Assembly (NCBI GenBank): GCA_017562135.1
Contig: QEYB01001053.1
Span: forward strand, 310,001-374,000
Direction of reading: 5' to 3'
Length of the DNA stretch: 64,000 nucleotides
DNA from: Dipylidium caninum
Lineage: Eukaryota; Platyhelminthes; Cestoda; Cyclophyllidea; Dipylidiidae
Position 1 is the stretch's first letter. Each line of letters begins with the position of its first letter. The notes under the pieces are model-generated. The model searched no databases. It had not been told where the DNA came from and worked only from the letters and a program-made list of their open reading frames with translations. The translations under genes and the position numbers were made by a program. Positions 12,701 to 24,400 of this stretch are shown in pieces.

Positions 12701-13401
12701 TAACACACGCTATTAAACAGAGTGTGTTTACCCTTATGGCATACATGATTTAGCTGGCCCATAGGTCCTGCGCTTCAGATTTCAATCCATCCAAGCCACT
12801 GTAGAGCACATTTATAAATGCATAATGAAAAAGTTCCGCTGGAACAATCGTTTGTCATTTGTTGAGCGATGGTAAACGACATTCACAACTTTCTGCGCAC
12901 CCGCTGGACCTTTCAACTCGGCTGTGAATTCTTTAATAAAAATGCTACAGTCATGAGGGGGAAGAAGAAAATTGGAGAAGCCGTTGTAGTTAACTTTCTT
13001 AGCCAGACTTTAATCCATACATTGCGGAATGGCGAAAGCTTTGTGTGGAAAACTGTACCCTGGCGGCCGACGGCACCCAGAGATATCGTGAAGACCAAAG
13101 AGAGTGATTTAAACAACTGTGGAGTGATCAGTTCAGTCCTCTACGTAGACAAACCTGGTTTTCGACGAGTGAGGTGCAACTTCATTCATCCACATGGGAG
13201 AAAATGTCACTTCTTAGCGAGTTGTATACTCAAGAGTCAGAATAAGACTGTGTGACTCCTCCTCTGCCGTTTCCTTCTCCACCTTCAGATAACCGGATGT
13301 TCTTCCCACTGATTGGCCCAACCGTAATGGAGACGGCGAAAATCGGGAAGGCCACAAAGTCGCCTAAACGCAGCATTAAGTCTCGGCGTCATAGTCGTTA
13401 A
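9731..13401 (+). CDS. 177-residue single-pass membrane protein with basic, proline-rich tail
   Basis: Three exons join with matching phase: 9731-9968 (donor ACTC|GTGAGT), 12379-12561 (TTTTAG acceptor, ACGG|GTAGGT donor) and 13289-13401 (TTCAG acceptor, stop TAA). The N-terminus is acidic (MESPADGPNLYSDMPKNW). One long hydrophobic segment spans about residues 29-56 (AVILLLFLDAAFLSAICTV and on). Residues 80-140 are rich in Lys and Pro (KPHKEAKKKDD, then PRPKLKKPRHTTPRPSPRPK). Exon 3 ends in a strongly basic KSPKRSIKSRRHSR tail. I do not recognise a family. It probably sits in a membrane with a basic cytosolic tail. The start lies at or inside the most upstream visible exon of the minus-strand tectonic-like gene, so the two may overlap or share a promoter. 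The three-exon phase agreement is the main evidence that it is real. Confidence 0.6.
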
Positions 13402-15401
13402 GGTGTTTACTCGAAATATACAATTTTGTGAGTACGAAAACTTTTTTCTTCACCCCCCTTTGGCCTTTGCGTGAATGGGCGGCGGGCGGGGGTGGGGGCC
13501 ACAGGGAGCCAGTTTCCCACTCTCAACTGCTCACGATTTCACCGCCGCCCCCCTCAGAAGTGTGTCGTGACCTCGAATCCGCCGTCCAAATCACCTCTCG
13601 GATGCCACTGCCAGGGCGATCGAGGGGGCCGACATGAGTCGGTGGCCGACTTGCCCCCTCGCCTCACAGAACATGAGGCCTCTTTTGTCAGTCGCCATGA
13701 CGACGGCGAAGGGAGGACAAAGCCCTCGGACATGCATGCCACCGATCACATGAGGCAGGTGTGTCCATCACCATGGTTGCCAATTCGTCCTCTCTCTTCC
13801 ATTGCCTGCACATTCGTGTAGTTGGCGAGAGTGGCAGTGTCAGTGGCAGAGGAGAGTTTTACTTGTCCTGGAAGGTGTGAGGTTCGTTCTTGCCGTCGTA
13901 TCCACTCGTCCGCTTGTCCCGTTTGACTGAATTACCTTGAAGGATGGTGGAATGTTGGCTTTTATCTCCCCTTTTTGTGTCTCCTATCCCACTCGCCCTG
14001 CCGTCTGCCGTCCCCCTTCTCCCCGCGGGGCCGTGGAAGGTGGACTTTTGCGATACTGGCGACGTTTCGGGCCGCTGCCAGCGGGTTAAGGCCTCTGCGT
14101 CCTCCTCCCCGCCTTCAGTGGGAGTTGGGGAGGCGGAGCAGGGGCGACCTCCTCATCCCACAACTTCAGACTCTCATTTATACTTTTCCAAGCCGAAAAT
14201 TCTTAATCATCCCCACGAGAGCACTCATGTCGCCCCGTTAACACCTCTTTGAAAGCGCTGGAGAAGAGGCGAACCCCCGGCGAGTTCTTCCCCACCGTCA
14301 CTGGAAACCTTCTCCCATTTAGCAGGAATTTTTGCGTTTACTAGCATGGAGACCGTCTTATTTACGTCTGTTTGCATGCACTTGAGCTTCCTCGTCTAAT
14401 CGTCTGCTTAGTAGTTGAGTTGATGAATTTAGACTGCCTTATCCCTCTTCCGAAGCCTTCTGCACCTTTCTCATCCAAGAAAGGTGAGTGTAGCGGAGCA
14501 AACATGTCACTCGGGTGCGAGATGAGGCAGCAATGCTCTCGAGATGCGAGAAGTTGACACGAGAGGGAAGTGTGACGCGTTCGCAGCATTGGTATCCACC
14601 AGGGTACCCGTCTTGACGAAGGAGGAGGTGCAAACATCTCTGACAGAAGGAGGCAGACTGTTAGATTCGATGTCACCTCGGATGTTGGCGGTAGAAGCAG
14701 GCGAGTCGCATCTCCTCTCGCATGAGGACCAATTTCTCGAGGACGCCGACTGCAGGAGCGGCGTTTGTAAGCGGTTGGCGGCAGTCGTCGGGCCTACGGG
14801 AATCATTTAAGCTTTACATCCACCAACTTTTGTCTCTCATGGTCGTAAACGCAGCAGAAAACTATCCTCAAGGGAGAAAGTCGGAGGTAAGAGTCTCTCG
14901 GAAGGAGTGTTAGGCCATCGTCGGTGTGTTAGGCCATCGTCGGTAAGAGCGCATTTATTAAACACCAACTCCACGGCTAGCGGAGTAGTTGAAGATGTTG
15001 TAAGTGAGCAAAGAATATTCTGCACTCCGGGACGGGCAGGCAGTCGTGGCGGATGACGGGCGATGTATGCTGCAGAACGAGGGAGCAGCTAATGATGCCG
15101 GAGGCCAGTGTTGTATCATCACGGTGAGGCGTCAGGGGCTGTTTTCCTTCAGGATGACCTCGAATCGCGCCTTCGAATGCGAGTCCGCGGGCGTTGAACA
15201 CGAAGCCGAGGCCGTCTTCCTCGACAACACTCTCCACGACTTGGACGATGGCGCTCTGGGCTACGGCGACGCCGACACACACGGCTGTTGGCATCGCTTT
15301 TGCGAGTACACTCGAAGCAAGTTTCTGTCCATCCTCCTCATCTCCTCGTCATCTACTGAAATGTTGTGAGTAGCACGGGTACGTTTGTTTGTGTATTGCA
15401 G
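13402..15401. other. Unresolved stretch before polycystin-2
   Basis: This should contain the first exon(s) of the plus-strand polycystin-2 gene, and perhaps upstream exons of the minus-strand tectonic-like gene. Open frames occur on both strands at 13560-13760, 14507-14806 and 14977-15294. The minus-strand reading at 14977-15294 begins MPTAVCVGVAVAQSAIVQVV and looks coding-like, but I could not tie any of these to a family or a complete set of splice sites. A 19-bp unit (GTGTTAGGCCATCGTCGGT) is repeated back to back at about 14907-14944. Confidence 0.35.
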
Positions 15402-18400
15402 AAATTTGGGCCACTCGAGAGACGAACGACGTTGGAGAGGATCGGGAATTGTTTATCAAGACGACACTTCGTGAGCTTCTCATTTACATCTTCTTTGTCA
15501 GCACGCTTGTCACGGGTAAGTCGAGGTCACCTGATGCTGATGAGTTACGCCGAGGGTACCGACACTTTCCCTTTCCTCTCCGTGGCACACACCCCCGAGT
15601 GACAGCGTTGGCGGTGGAGGGCAGAAAGGCAGAGGTTTGAGAAGCGACTAGGCGAAGGATGAGGCGTTTTGCTAATCACTACCCAGTCGGTGCTCAACAA
15701 TTCCTTTCCCACGCAACAGAGTGGTAGCACTTTAAGCCTCGCCTTCCCTCATCTGCCCCCCGCGGACAGCGCTTACCGAGCTCTGCTGCGTTCTGATGTG
15801 GAACGCGTCTGCAAGTGGAAGGATTCAGGTTTGGGCCTCCGTGACCCTCAGAACGCGCGTCCGACTGCTTCACTTCCACTCAACTGGACCGCTCAAAGTG
15901 GAATGAGTGAATATCTGAAAATGGGTGTCCAATGAGCATTTCCACGTTTTAAGAGACCCAGATCTCTCCACCTCACCCGCCACCGAGAGGAAATCGCTCG
16001 CGACTCCTTCTACCGGCCGTGATAGCGGTAGTTTTTGAGCGGATGAGGCGGTTGGTTTAACTCCAACGCAGCGCATTGCTTTTCGCCATTTTTCACTGTT
16101 TCACGAGGAGAATTGCTGTCAACTTGTACCTTCGTGCCGTCCTACACATTATTGGAACCGACGAGCTCGTTAGTCCCCACGTCAGGGTGAGTCATTTTAG
16201 TGCAGTTTGGCGGCAACACTTATTCTTTCGCACTCCTTCCATCCGTGGCCCGCCCCGCCGCCTGGGAGACAATCCTATCAGCGTCAACGCCAGTCCTCGC
16301 ATCCCACCGCCAAATCGTGATTCCCACATTTGTCGTGGAGCAAGTGGAGCGGGGTCGGTTGATTGATTGGTTGGTCGGTCAGTCGATTTTTCCATTGGTT
16401 GTTGTGTCTGTTAGCCGATTGGCCGACCGATTCCTTGGTTGCTCGGTGTATCGGGCGGTCAATTTGTCGATTGGTTGGTTTCTTGATCTGTTGGTGGCTC
16501 GGTTGGTTTGTCTCACCACCTCCACTTGAGGGTCGCTAAGTGGTGCGAGTGGAGAGGAGTCGATCGGTTGGTCTGTCGGTCGGTCGGTCTGTCGATTAGT
16601 AGGTTGATCCGTCGGTTGGTCGATTTGATGGTCGGTCTGTCGGTATCGCAACCTGAGGGGCACTGAGTGGTCACTACAATTTCCCCTCCGACGAACTGCC
16701 TCCCACTGCGACGACGTGGGAGCAGGGGGTGCCACTCGCCCTCGTCCATCTCGTTTCTCCTTCAGTCGCCTTCGGAATGCTCGACTCGAAGGCCTTCTAC
16801 ATGACAGAAGCAGTCAGGGATGTGTTGATGAACACGGCGGTCGAGGACGGCGATCTCACCCTGGCCTCCGTCAACTCCATCGACGACTTCTGGCAGGTGC
16901 GTTATTCTCTCGTCTTCGACCGCCACTTTCCCTTTCCCCGCCCTGCCCCGCCGCTTCCCCCCAAACCCGCTGGCTTAGCCTTCCCCGCCGCATCTCCGTA
17001 CCAGGAGCCGGAATCGGCCGAGCGATAATGGGGTGAAAGCCCTCCGCTCTCGCTCCACCGCCCAGCATCATCCCCCCAAAGCCCCATGGATATTCACAAT
17101 CGTGAAACGGCTCAACTTTTCGTCGGGAAGGGAAGGGCCTAACGCGGTCGAGATCTACAGAACACAGGTCGGCGCGTTTCGGAGATGTGCGCGGACCGAC
17201 TTCTAGAGTGACAACCACTTTGTCCAACTCTCCTAAGCGCCCTCCACGAGATCTTCCGCGCTCCTCCATGCAGAACCTTCCAACAGTCGAAGGGTAGATG
17301 TGGGACTCCGGCCGATTGTTGGGAGTGGGAGAAAAAGGCCGCAGAGATGGCAAATGGGGGAAGGAGACTCCGCCAAAATGCACTAAATTCGCCTTTTTCT
17401 GCCGTCTCTTCGCTCGTGGGCTGGTGGAGTCTCAGACAGTTCCGGGGGTGGACGGTCGGTGGTTGACACGGACAGTCCCACGCGTAGAGAAGGGAACTTC
17501 TGATGCCATTCGGAAATCTCAACGCCTTCGGGCGTACAGTTCGGCAGATGGACACGTTTTCAACTGTCAGACGCCCATTTTGCCTCAAGTCGGCTCCGAG
17601 ACGGGTTCCGACCCTTCTCTCCCAGCCAGAGACCTGGAACGATCAGTGTCCTACGAGATTCGCTCCACGCTGGCCAGCGTCCTTGGTCGAGACGAGGGCG
17701 AAACCCCTCGGAGGGGCGCTCGGTCGAGGCGGCACCGTGGGGGCCGGCGGTAGCAGGGACGCGGATTCTCCACCCTCTCCAACCGCTTGTCCTCCTCTCG
17801 CCCCGCCAGGTCCTCCGGGGTCCCCTTGTCGAGGCGCTCTACGACAACAAGTGGTACAATGAGAAACTCGTGGACCGCGGCGACTTATACTACATGGGCT
17901 ACGAGTCGATCCGCCTCGGACTGGTGCGCCTTCGCCAAGTCCGCATGACCAACCACTCGTGCAGCATCCCCGAGGACTTTGCCGAACAAATCACCGCCTG
18001 CTACGGCACCTACGCCGCCGGCGTGGAGGAGACCGCGGCCTTCGGACCTGGCAACTCCACTGCGTGAGTTCCACCTTATTCATTGCGCGTCAATTCCTCG
18101 CCTCGGGGCTGTTCGACGTCGTCGACGGTGGCAACAAATCGCGGAGGCGTGGCGAGGGGAGGCTCTCGACGCCCGCGGAGCACAAATTCGCCTGCGACAA
18201 GACGAAGTCGCACAGAATTTCGGAGGAGTCAGTTGAGACGGTGAATCGACTTGCGGAGGTCGCATAATTAAACAGCCACGTGGTCCGCGGCCGCATTGGG
18301 CGGACGGAGGAGCCTCCGGTCTCCTCGTGGTGCGACCGGCAAGGCTCCTCCACCTTCCCCGCCTGATTCCTACGGGACGCGAGGAGATTCACCGCCTTCA

Positions 18401-21400
18401 CTCCCTCCAACTCGTCGACTTCCGACCTCCTTGACTCTCGCATTGTTGAAGCCGACCTGGCATGACCTTGAGACATGAAGATGGCGATGTGCTTCCCTTC
18501 TCCCCGCCTCCACCCGTCTTTCTCTTTACCGCCACTGGCGGAGAGGACGTTTGAGCCGCTCAAACCGGTGGTTTTTAGACCAATCAGTGAACGATTTTGT
18601 CCCTCCCGTCCACCTGTGTCCAGTCAAAGTGTCAACTGCGCCCCCGCGCGGTCTTGGCTGCCTTTAGGTGGATCTACACGCCCGGGAGTGAGCTGCAGAT
18701 GGGCATGCACTTCGGCACGGTGACGATGTACGGCGGCGGCGGCTACTACGTCGATCTGCCGCAGAACAGGGACTTGGCCGCGCAGAGCATCGCCGAACTG
18801 TTCGACAATCTCTGGGTGGACCGGGGCACCAGCGCCATCTTCATCCACCTCACCGTCTACAATCCCAACGTCAATCTCTTCTGTGTTGTCGCGTAAGTCC
18901 CTTCCTCCCGCCTCGCCTCCTCCACCCCGCCTCCGACCCATTCTAAGCGAAGGGGAGGAGAAGCCACCCACCCGACTACCGTCCAATGACGTCGAGGAGA
19001 GACCGGGAGCCTCGGCAGGAGGAGCTCGAACCGATGAGGCGAGGACGACGTGTGCATTGCCTTCGGAGCGCTCCTCCGGGAGGACTGACGTGGTGGCAGC
19101 ACAACCGCTTCAGTCTTGAATGGCAGTCCAGTGCTCATCAGCCTCGCCTCGGGAGAGTCTCTCCACCTCTTCGTTGCCATCGGAAGTCGGGCAGACGATC
19201 TGTCGAGTGGGCGCGGTTAGACAGCTTAGAATAGCGGATGTTGGTGGGTCTGACACCTTCAAACAGCACAGGGAGACGCAGTTCTCGCCTCTCCGCGCCG
19301 TTTCTCGAAGTGATGATGGTGGAGGTGGACATGCGCCCTCCCGCTGAAGTCGTCGAGGCCTTTAGCCAGGCGGTAAAGTCACCGGAAGCCTTAGAAACCG
19401 GCGAGGTGGAGAGAAAGACGCTGCCGCACCGAGAGAAGGAAGGAGGCCGCTTCCACGTCGCCTTCCACAGTGGCGGAGGCTGATCCGCTCTCTCTGTCTG
19501 TCTCTCTCTCCTCCAGACTGCTGGCAGAACTGCCTCCGACCGGCGGCATCCTCGTGAGCGGCGAATTCCGCACGGTGAAGCTGCTGCGCTACGTGGGAAT
19601 GCAGGACTACGTGGTGCTGGTGTTTGAGTGCTTCTTCCTCCTCTTCATCGTCTACTACATCGCCGAGGAGGTGATCGAGGTGAGTGGCTGGCCGGACTCG
19701 CGTTCTCGCTCACGATGGTGGCCTTCGTGGCTCCGCGACGTCCTCGGCGCCTTCCGTGGCCTCACAGCAAATTTCCCGGATGTTAGGCGACATGACAGTC
19801 TTTCGAGGCTGTGGAGGAGAGTGAGAAGACGGTCACCGCAGGTCCCGCGGCGGGTCCTCGAGCTGACCTCCGCGGGGGGGAACAGATCAGCATCCACCAT
19901 AGAAAGGAACCTCCACTTCGTCCACCTTTGGTGATTTTTTTGCGCCTCCCCCGATGTGGCGAGATTGGAGACGGAAAAGACCATCGGTCGCCGTCTCACC
20001 AGACATGCCGAAGGCCGACGAAAGCGTCAGCAAGTCTTCGAACCACTCGCTTTATTTGCCGAGCCTCCTCACATGAAGTCCATAAGGTAAGAGGAAATTC
20101 TAGCATCGAAAAGGCTGAACGGGGGGGGGATTCTCCTCTCCGCTGCCTCGTCGATGGAGAATCCCTCGGAGGGAAGACTTCCACTCCGGCGGCGTATTCG
20201 GCACGTGGAGGGCTAAGCGCGACGACGAGCGGTCGGCGTCGCTGACATTAGCTTGGTCTCCTCGACACGGATCAGCCACCGCGAAAGAAAAGGAGTCTTC
20301 ACCTCGTCCATGGTGGGTTTTTTTTGCTCCTCCTCGGGTGGAAATCGCACCAGGATCGCATTCGGGAGCCGATGGACACCTCGCAGGGTTGATGATGGAT
20401 GCTTCTTTGCGGTAGAGGCGTGTGTGTCGAGGTCGTCTGGATCCTCCACGCCTGTCCAGTTGGGCAAAAGATGAGGTTTTACCTTCTAATACACGAGAAA
20501 AACCCGCCATACATTGACGCGGGGGTGCGTACAAGTCCACTCAAGTGGACGACATGCATTCTGAGCCTCGGAGGGGTTTTCTTCCCTCCAGATCTCCAAC
20601 ATGGGCTGCAAGTACTTCACCAAGTTCTGGAATTACATCGACATCCTCGTCATTGTCCTCTCCTGCGTCTGTGCCGGCTTCAACATCTACCGCACGGTGC
20701 GAGTGAACGCCACCCTGGCGAGCCTCCTCGCCAACCCCGACGCCTACTCCAATTTCGAGCGACTGAGTTACTGGGAGATGCAATTCAACTATGCTGTCGG
20801 CTTCCTCGTCTTCTTGGTGTGGATTAAGGTGCGTATTTCGTCTCCTCCTTCCTCCCTCCTCCGCCCTTCCGGTGTCGCTGGCTCCGGCCCCGTCGGCAAC
20901 GCGTATAAAATTTCCCCGCTTTGTTGGAGAAGTTGACTGCCTGTTGGAAAGTCCCATTCTTGGGGGATTCTCCTCCTCTACGACACCTTTGCTGATATTT
21001 ATAGTCGAAATTTCGACATACGCGAGGGTTTTATCACCTTGTCCAACTCAAGGACCGAAAGCGCTGTATTCTGAAGGGGAAGACAGAGTGGAGTTCCCTA
21101 GTCGACGGCGCAAGAAGGAAGACAGCCGTGAAACTATTCGACACACCAGTGTCTGCTAGGCTGTCAGTTCCGTTCTGGCCAGGGGGGAAGAGCGACGTCG
21201 CGGTCTCGTCGAAGTGCTTTGATGCGCCTGTTTTTGATGACTTGAGAATCTCCCAAGTGTTACTTTCTCTCGTCTCGGGTTGAAAATGGTTTTGGACGAC
21301 TCATTTGAGCTCAAATCACGGAAATGGCGACACTGTCTTCCAGAGGCCAAACCACCCTTCGCATCGTGGAATCTCGGATGATCTCCAAAGTAGGAGCCAT

Positions 21401-24400
21401 CCGTGGCTTCCACGGGGAAGAAGAAGGGAAAACTACAATGCCTGCCTTCCTCTCTAGCCTGTGCTTCGGCGATAAAAGCCGCTTTTTTCCCTGACCTGGC
21501 CAAACAATTGCAGACGCCAATCGTCCGTTGCTTGCGCTTTTGCATAACCTAAGTACAGACGTCTCCCCCCTCCAGATCTTCAAATACGTCAGTTTCAACA
21601 AGACCATGAACCAGCTGAACCTGACCCTGGGCAAATGTGCGGAGGACATCGCCGGCTTCGGCGTGATGTTCTTCATCGTCTTCTTTGCTTTCGCGCAACT
21701 GGGCTACCTGGCCTTTGGAACACAGGTCTCCGATTTCGGCACCTTCGCCACTTCGCTGTGAGTTTGCTTCCTTCGTTGAACCCCATGTGTTTACCTACTC
21801 ATTCCACACCGGAACGAGTCTTTGAGGGAAAATTATAATGACCTTGAACTCAGCCAATCAAGAGACTATAAAATCTAATTGAACGAATGATTTGGCATCT
21901 TTGGTGACCGAAAGTCACAATTTTTACACAGAGTGATCGTCTCAAATTACGACACGATTATGACGCTGCGTAATCTGTGACAGTAGCGTAATATTTCCCC
22001 CCCCCCGTGTCCGCCCCTTCCGCGGGCGACAATCCTTGTCGTCACATATGAAGCCTGCCTCCCGTTAATGCCGACACAATCCATTTGAAGCAGAAGGAAA
22101 GTCCGATTATTTGCACACCTTCACCCTCCCCAGAGGGCGTTTCGAGGACATAGGGAAGGCCACCAATCGAGTGATCCGTCGAGGGCACCCGTAGGTTTAA
22201 GGCGCCACATAACGGCTGAAAGGATGCTCAACGGGGTTTAATGAAGAAAAGACAATAGATTTTATCCCAACTGACTTTCTCCGCTCGTCTTTAATTCAGC
22301 ATGACCTTGTTCCGTATCATTCTCGGCGACTTCGACTTCCAGGCCCTACGCGACGCTCAAAGCATCTTCGGTCCACTTTACTTTCTGGTCTACATCTTCT
22401 TTGTCTTTTTCGTTCTCATCAATATGTTCATTGCCATTATCAATGACACCTACCTGGAGGTGAAGTCCAACCTGCTGAATCAACCAAGCGAGTTTCGGAT
22501 GAAGTCCTTCTTCAAGGAAGTAGGTTGAATGAAGTACCATTCCCCGTGGCTGTACGCATCAGTAGGTAGACGAGGGAGAGCGAGAGGATGGAGACAAGGA
22601 CGAAAGGGCATAGAGATGAAAGAGTGGAGATTGTAAGCACCGGACCTTGAATTACATGGTCAGACGGTGTAGGACCACTCAATGGATGCTTTGGCAATTT
22701 AAGCGATAAGTTTTAAACTATGAAATTGAGGTGGCAAAAGATGCCAAAGCGCGCAGTTTTTCACATTACTTATTATTAATAAATCGGAATAAATTTTAAT
22801 GGAAACTACGACGTTGTACTACAAGGGTGGTATGCTATATGTGTCTTGTTCAAAAACAGTTATTTAAATAGCTAACAAATAGCCATGTTTTATGTTATCC
22901 GAGTAATTTTATTTTTTTCTCATAAATAATTCAAAATAATAAAAAGGAAGTAGAAACTTCGTGTATTTATGAAGGATGAAGTACAATGGCATATTGTGGA
23001 GAAGTTATTCTAAGTGTCCAGAGTGATTAACGCCTTGTTTGAACGTCGTTTAGCGTCATCATACATTAATACTGTACCGCGCCGACTGAATATTGGGGGC
23101 TGCGTTCTCTTCACAAATTTCTCATGCGTGACATCAACTTCACGGTGACACCACCCTGCCGCCGTTATGGTCTCGTCTGGTTTTATGAAGGAATAGTGGG
23201 TTACTCCTTGGTTAATCCGCCATACGATAACTACGATTTTTTTGATGATATTTCTGTCTAGGGTGAGTCCTTGGGGGTGTGTTCTTACTTAATCATTTGC
23301 TTGATCGTTTTCCCTTGCCATACGCAGTCTAATTTTAACGTAACTACTGAATTGATGTGAAAACGGTGGCGGTCGTGTATTAAGAAAACACCGAGGACGC
23401 GCCCCTGCTTTTGTAGTCTGTCCATCTTTTCCAGTTGCCACAGTTGCCCGTACAACTGCTACGCATAAGTTTACACACAGCCACAGCCGTGTGGATGGTT
23501 AGTTCCTAGTTTAGACCCGAGTTCACGAATAGTTCCATGCGCGGATCTTTAACATAGGTCGATGGTTTTTTCCCATGTGTCCCGATGACACTCAAAATGG
23601 CAGAATGAGATTTTTGAACCAACATAGAACATTTATCAGCTGCTGAATGCGCTGTGAGCAAATTTTAACTCGTATAATAAAAGCCTATTTGAGCTTCGCG
23701 TTGTTTCCATCTGGTTTCAGAGGAAAATGAAATAAATATTGGATAGAAGTACGGAAAAGTTTTACGAAATGATTAAGAGTGACACAATTAGCATTTATAG
23801 ACCAAAATCACAAGTGTTCTATAGAACGCATCTCTCTCAGTCGCAGCTGAACCAAAACGCCCGTTTTATAGTTCTCAACTTAATACCAATCCAGCAACTG
23901 GACCGACAACGCATTAACCAGTTTGCGAAGGAAGGAGAGTCGGATTTTCAGTAGGCGGGGAGGGCGAAGGAGGGGCACAGATAGGATCGGGGCTCCTTTT
24001 TGACTTGTAGCGCCTCAAGGACATGCGCAACAAGATGAAGCAGAAGAAGAATCAATTGCAGGAGATACAAGACGCAATCGATGCGGTGGTGTTTGAGGAG
24101 GACGAAATGAGCATCGGCGAGCTGAAGGCTGAGATTAAGTGAGTTGATGATGAATATCCCTTTGTTATGGTCAAGTGAGCCTCACTGAAAACTATGAGAC
24201 GGGCAGACAAATGTCTATCGCTAGGGAGAGAAACGTGGTGATGGACTAGACACTCCAATTAATTCCCTCTCATCTCATCACTTGCTTCTAAACGTAGGAC
24301 GGTGACTTCGCTGAGCTAATTTTCCCCTCTCTCCTCCATCCAGTGGCGATGTCGACCAAGACGTCCTGGAAAGCATGTTCCGCAAGGTGGACGTAGACAT

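Noticed and set aside
16379..16749. Minus-strand frame rich in TDRPTDQP repeats
   Set aside because: Translation of the tetranucleotide array in a PKD2 intron, not a gene.
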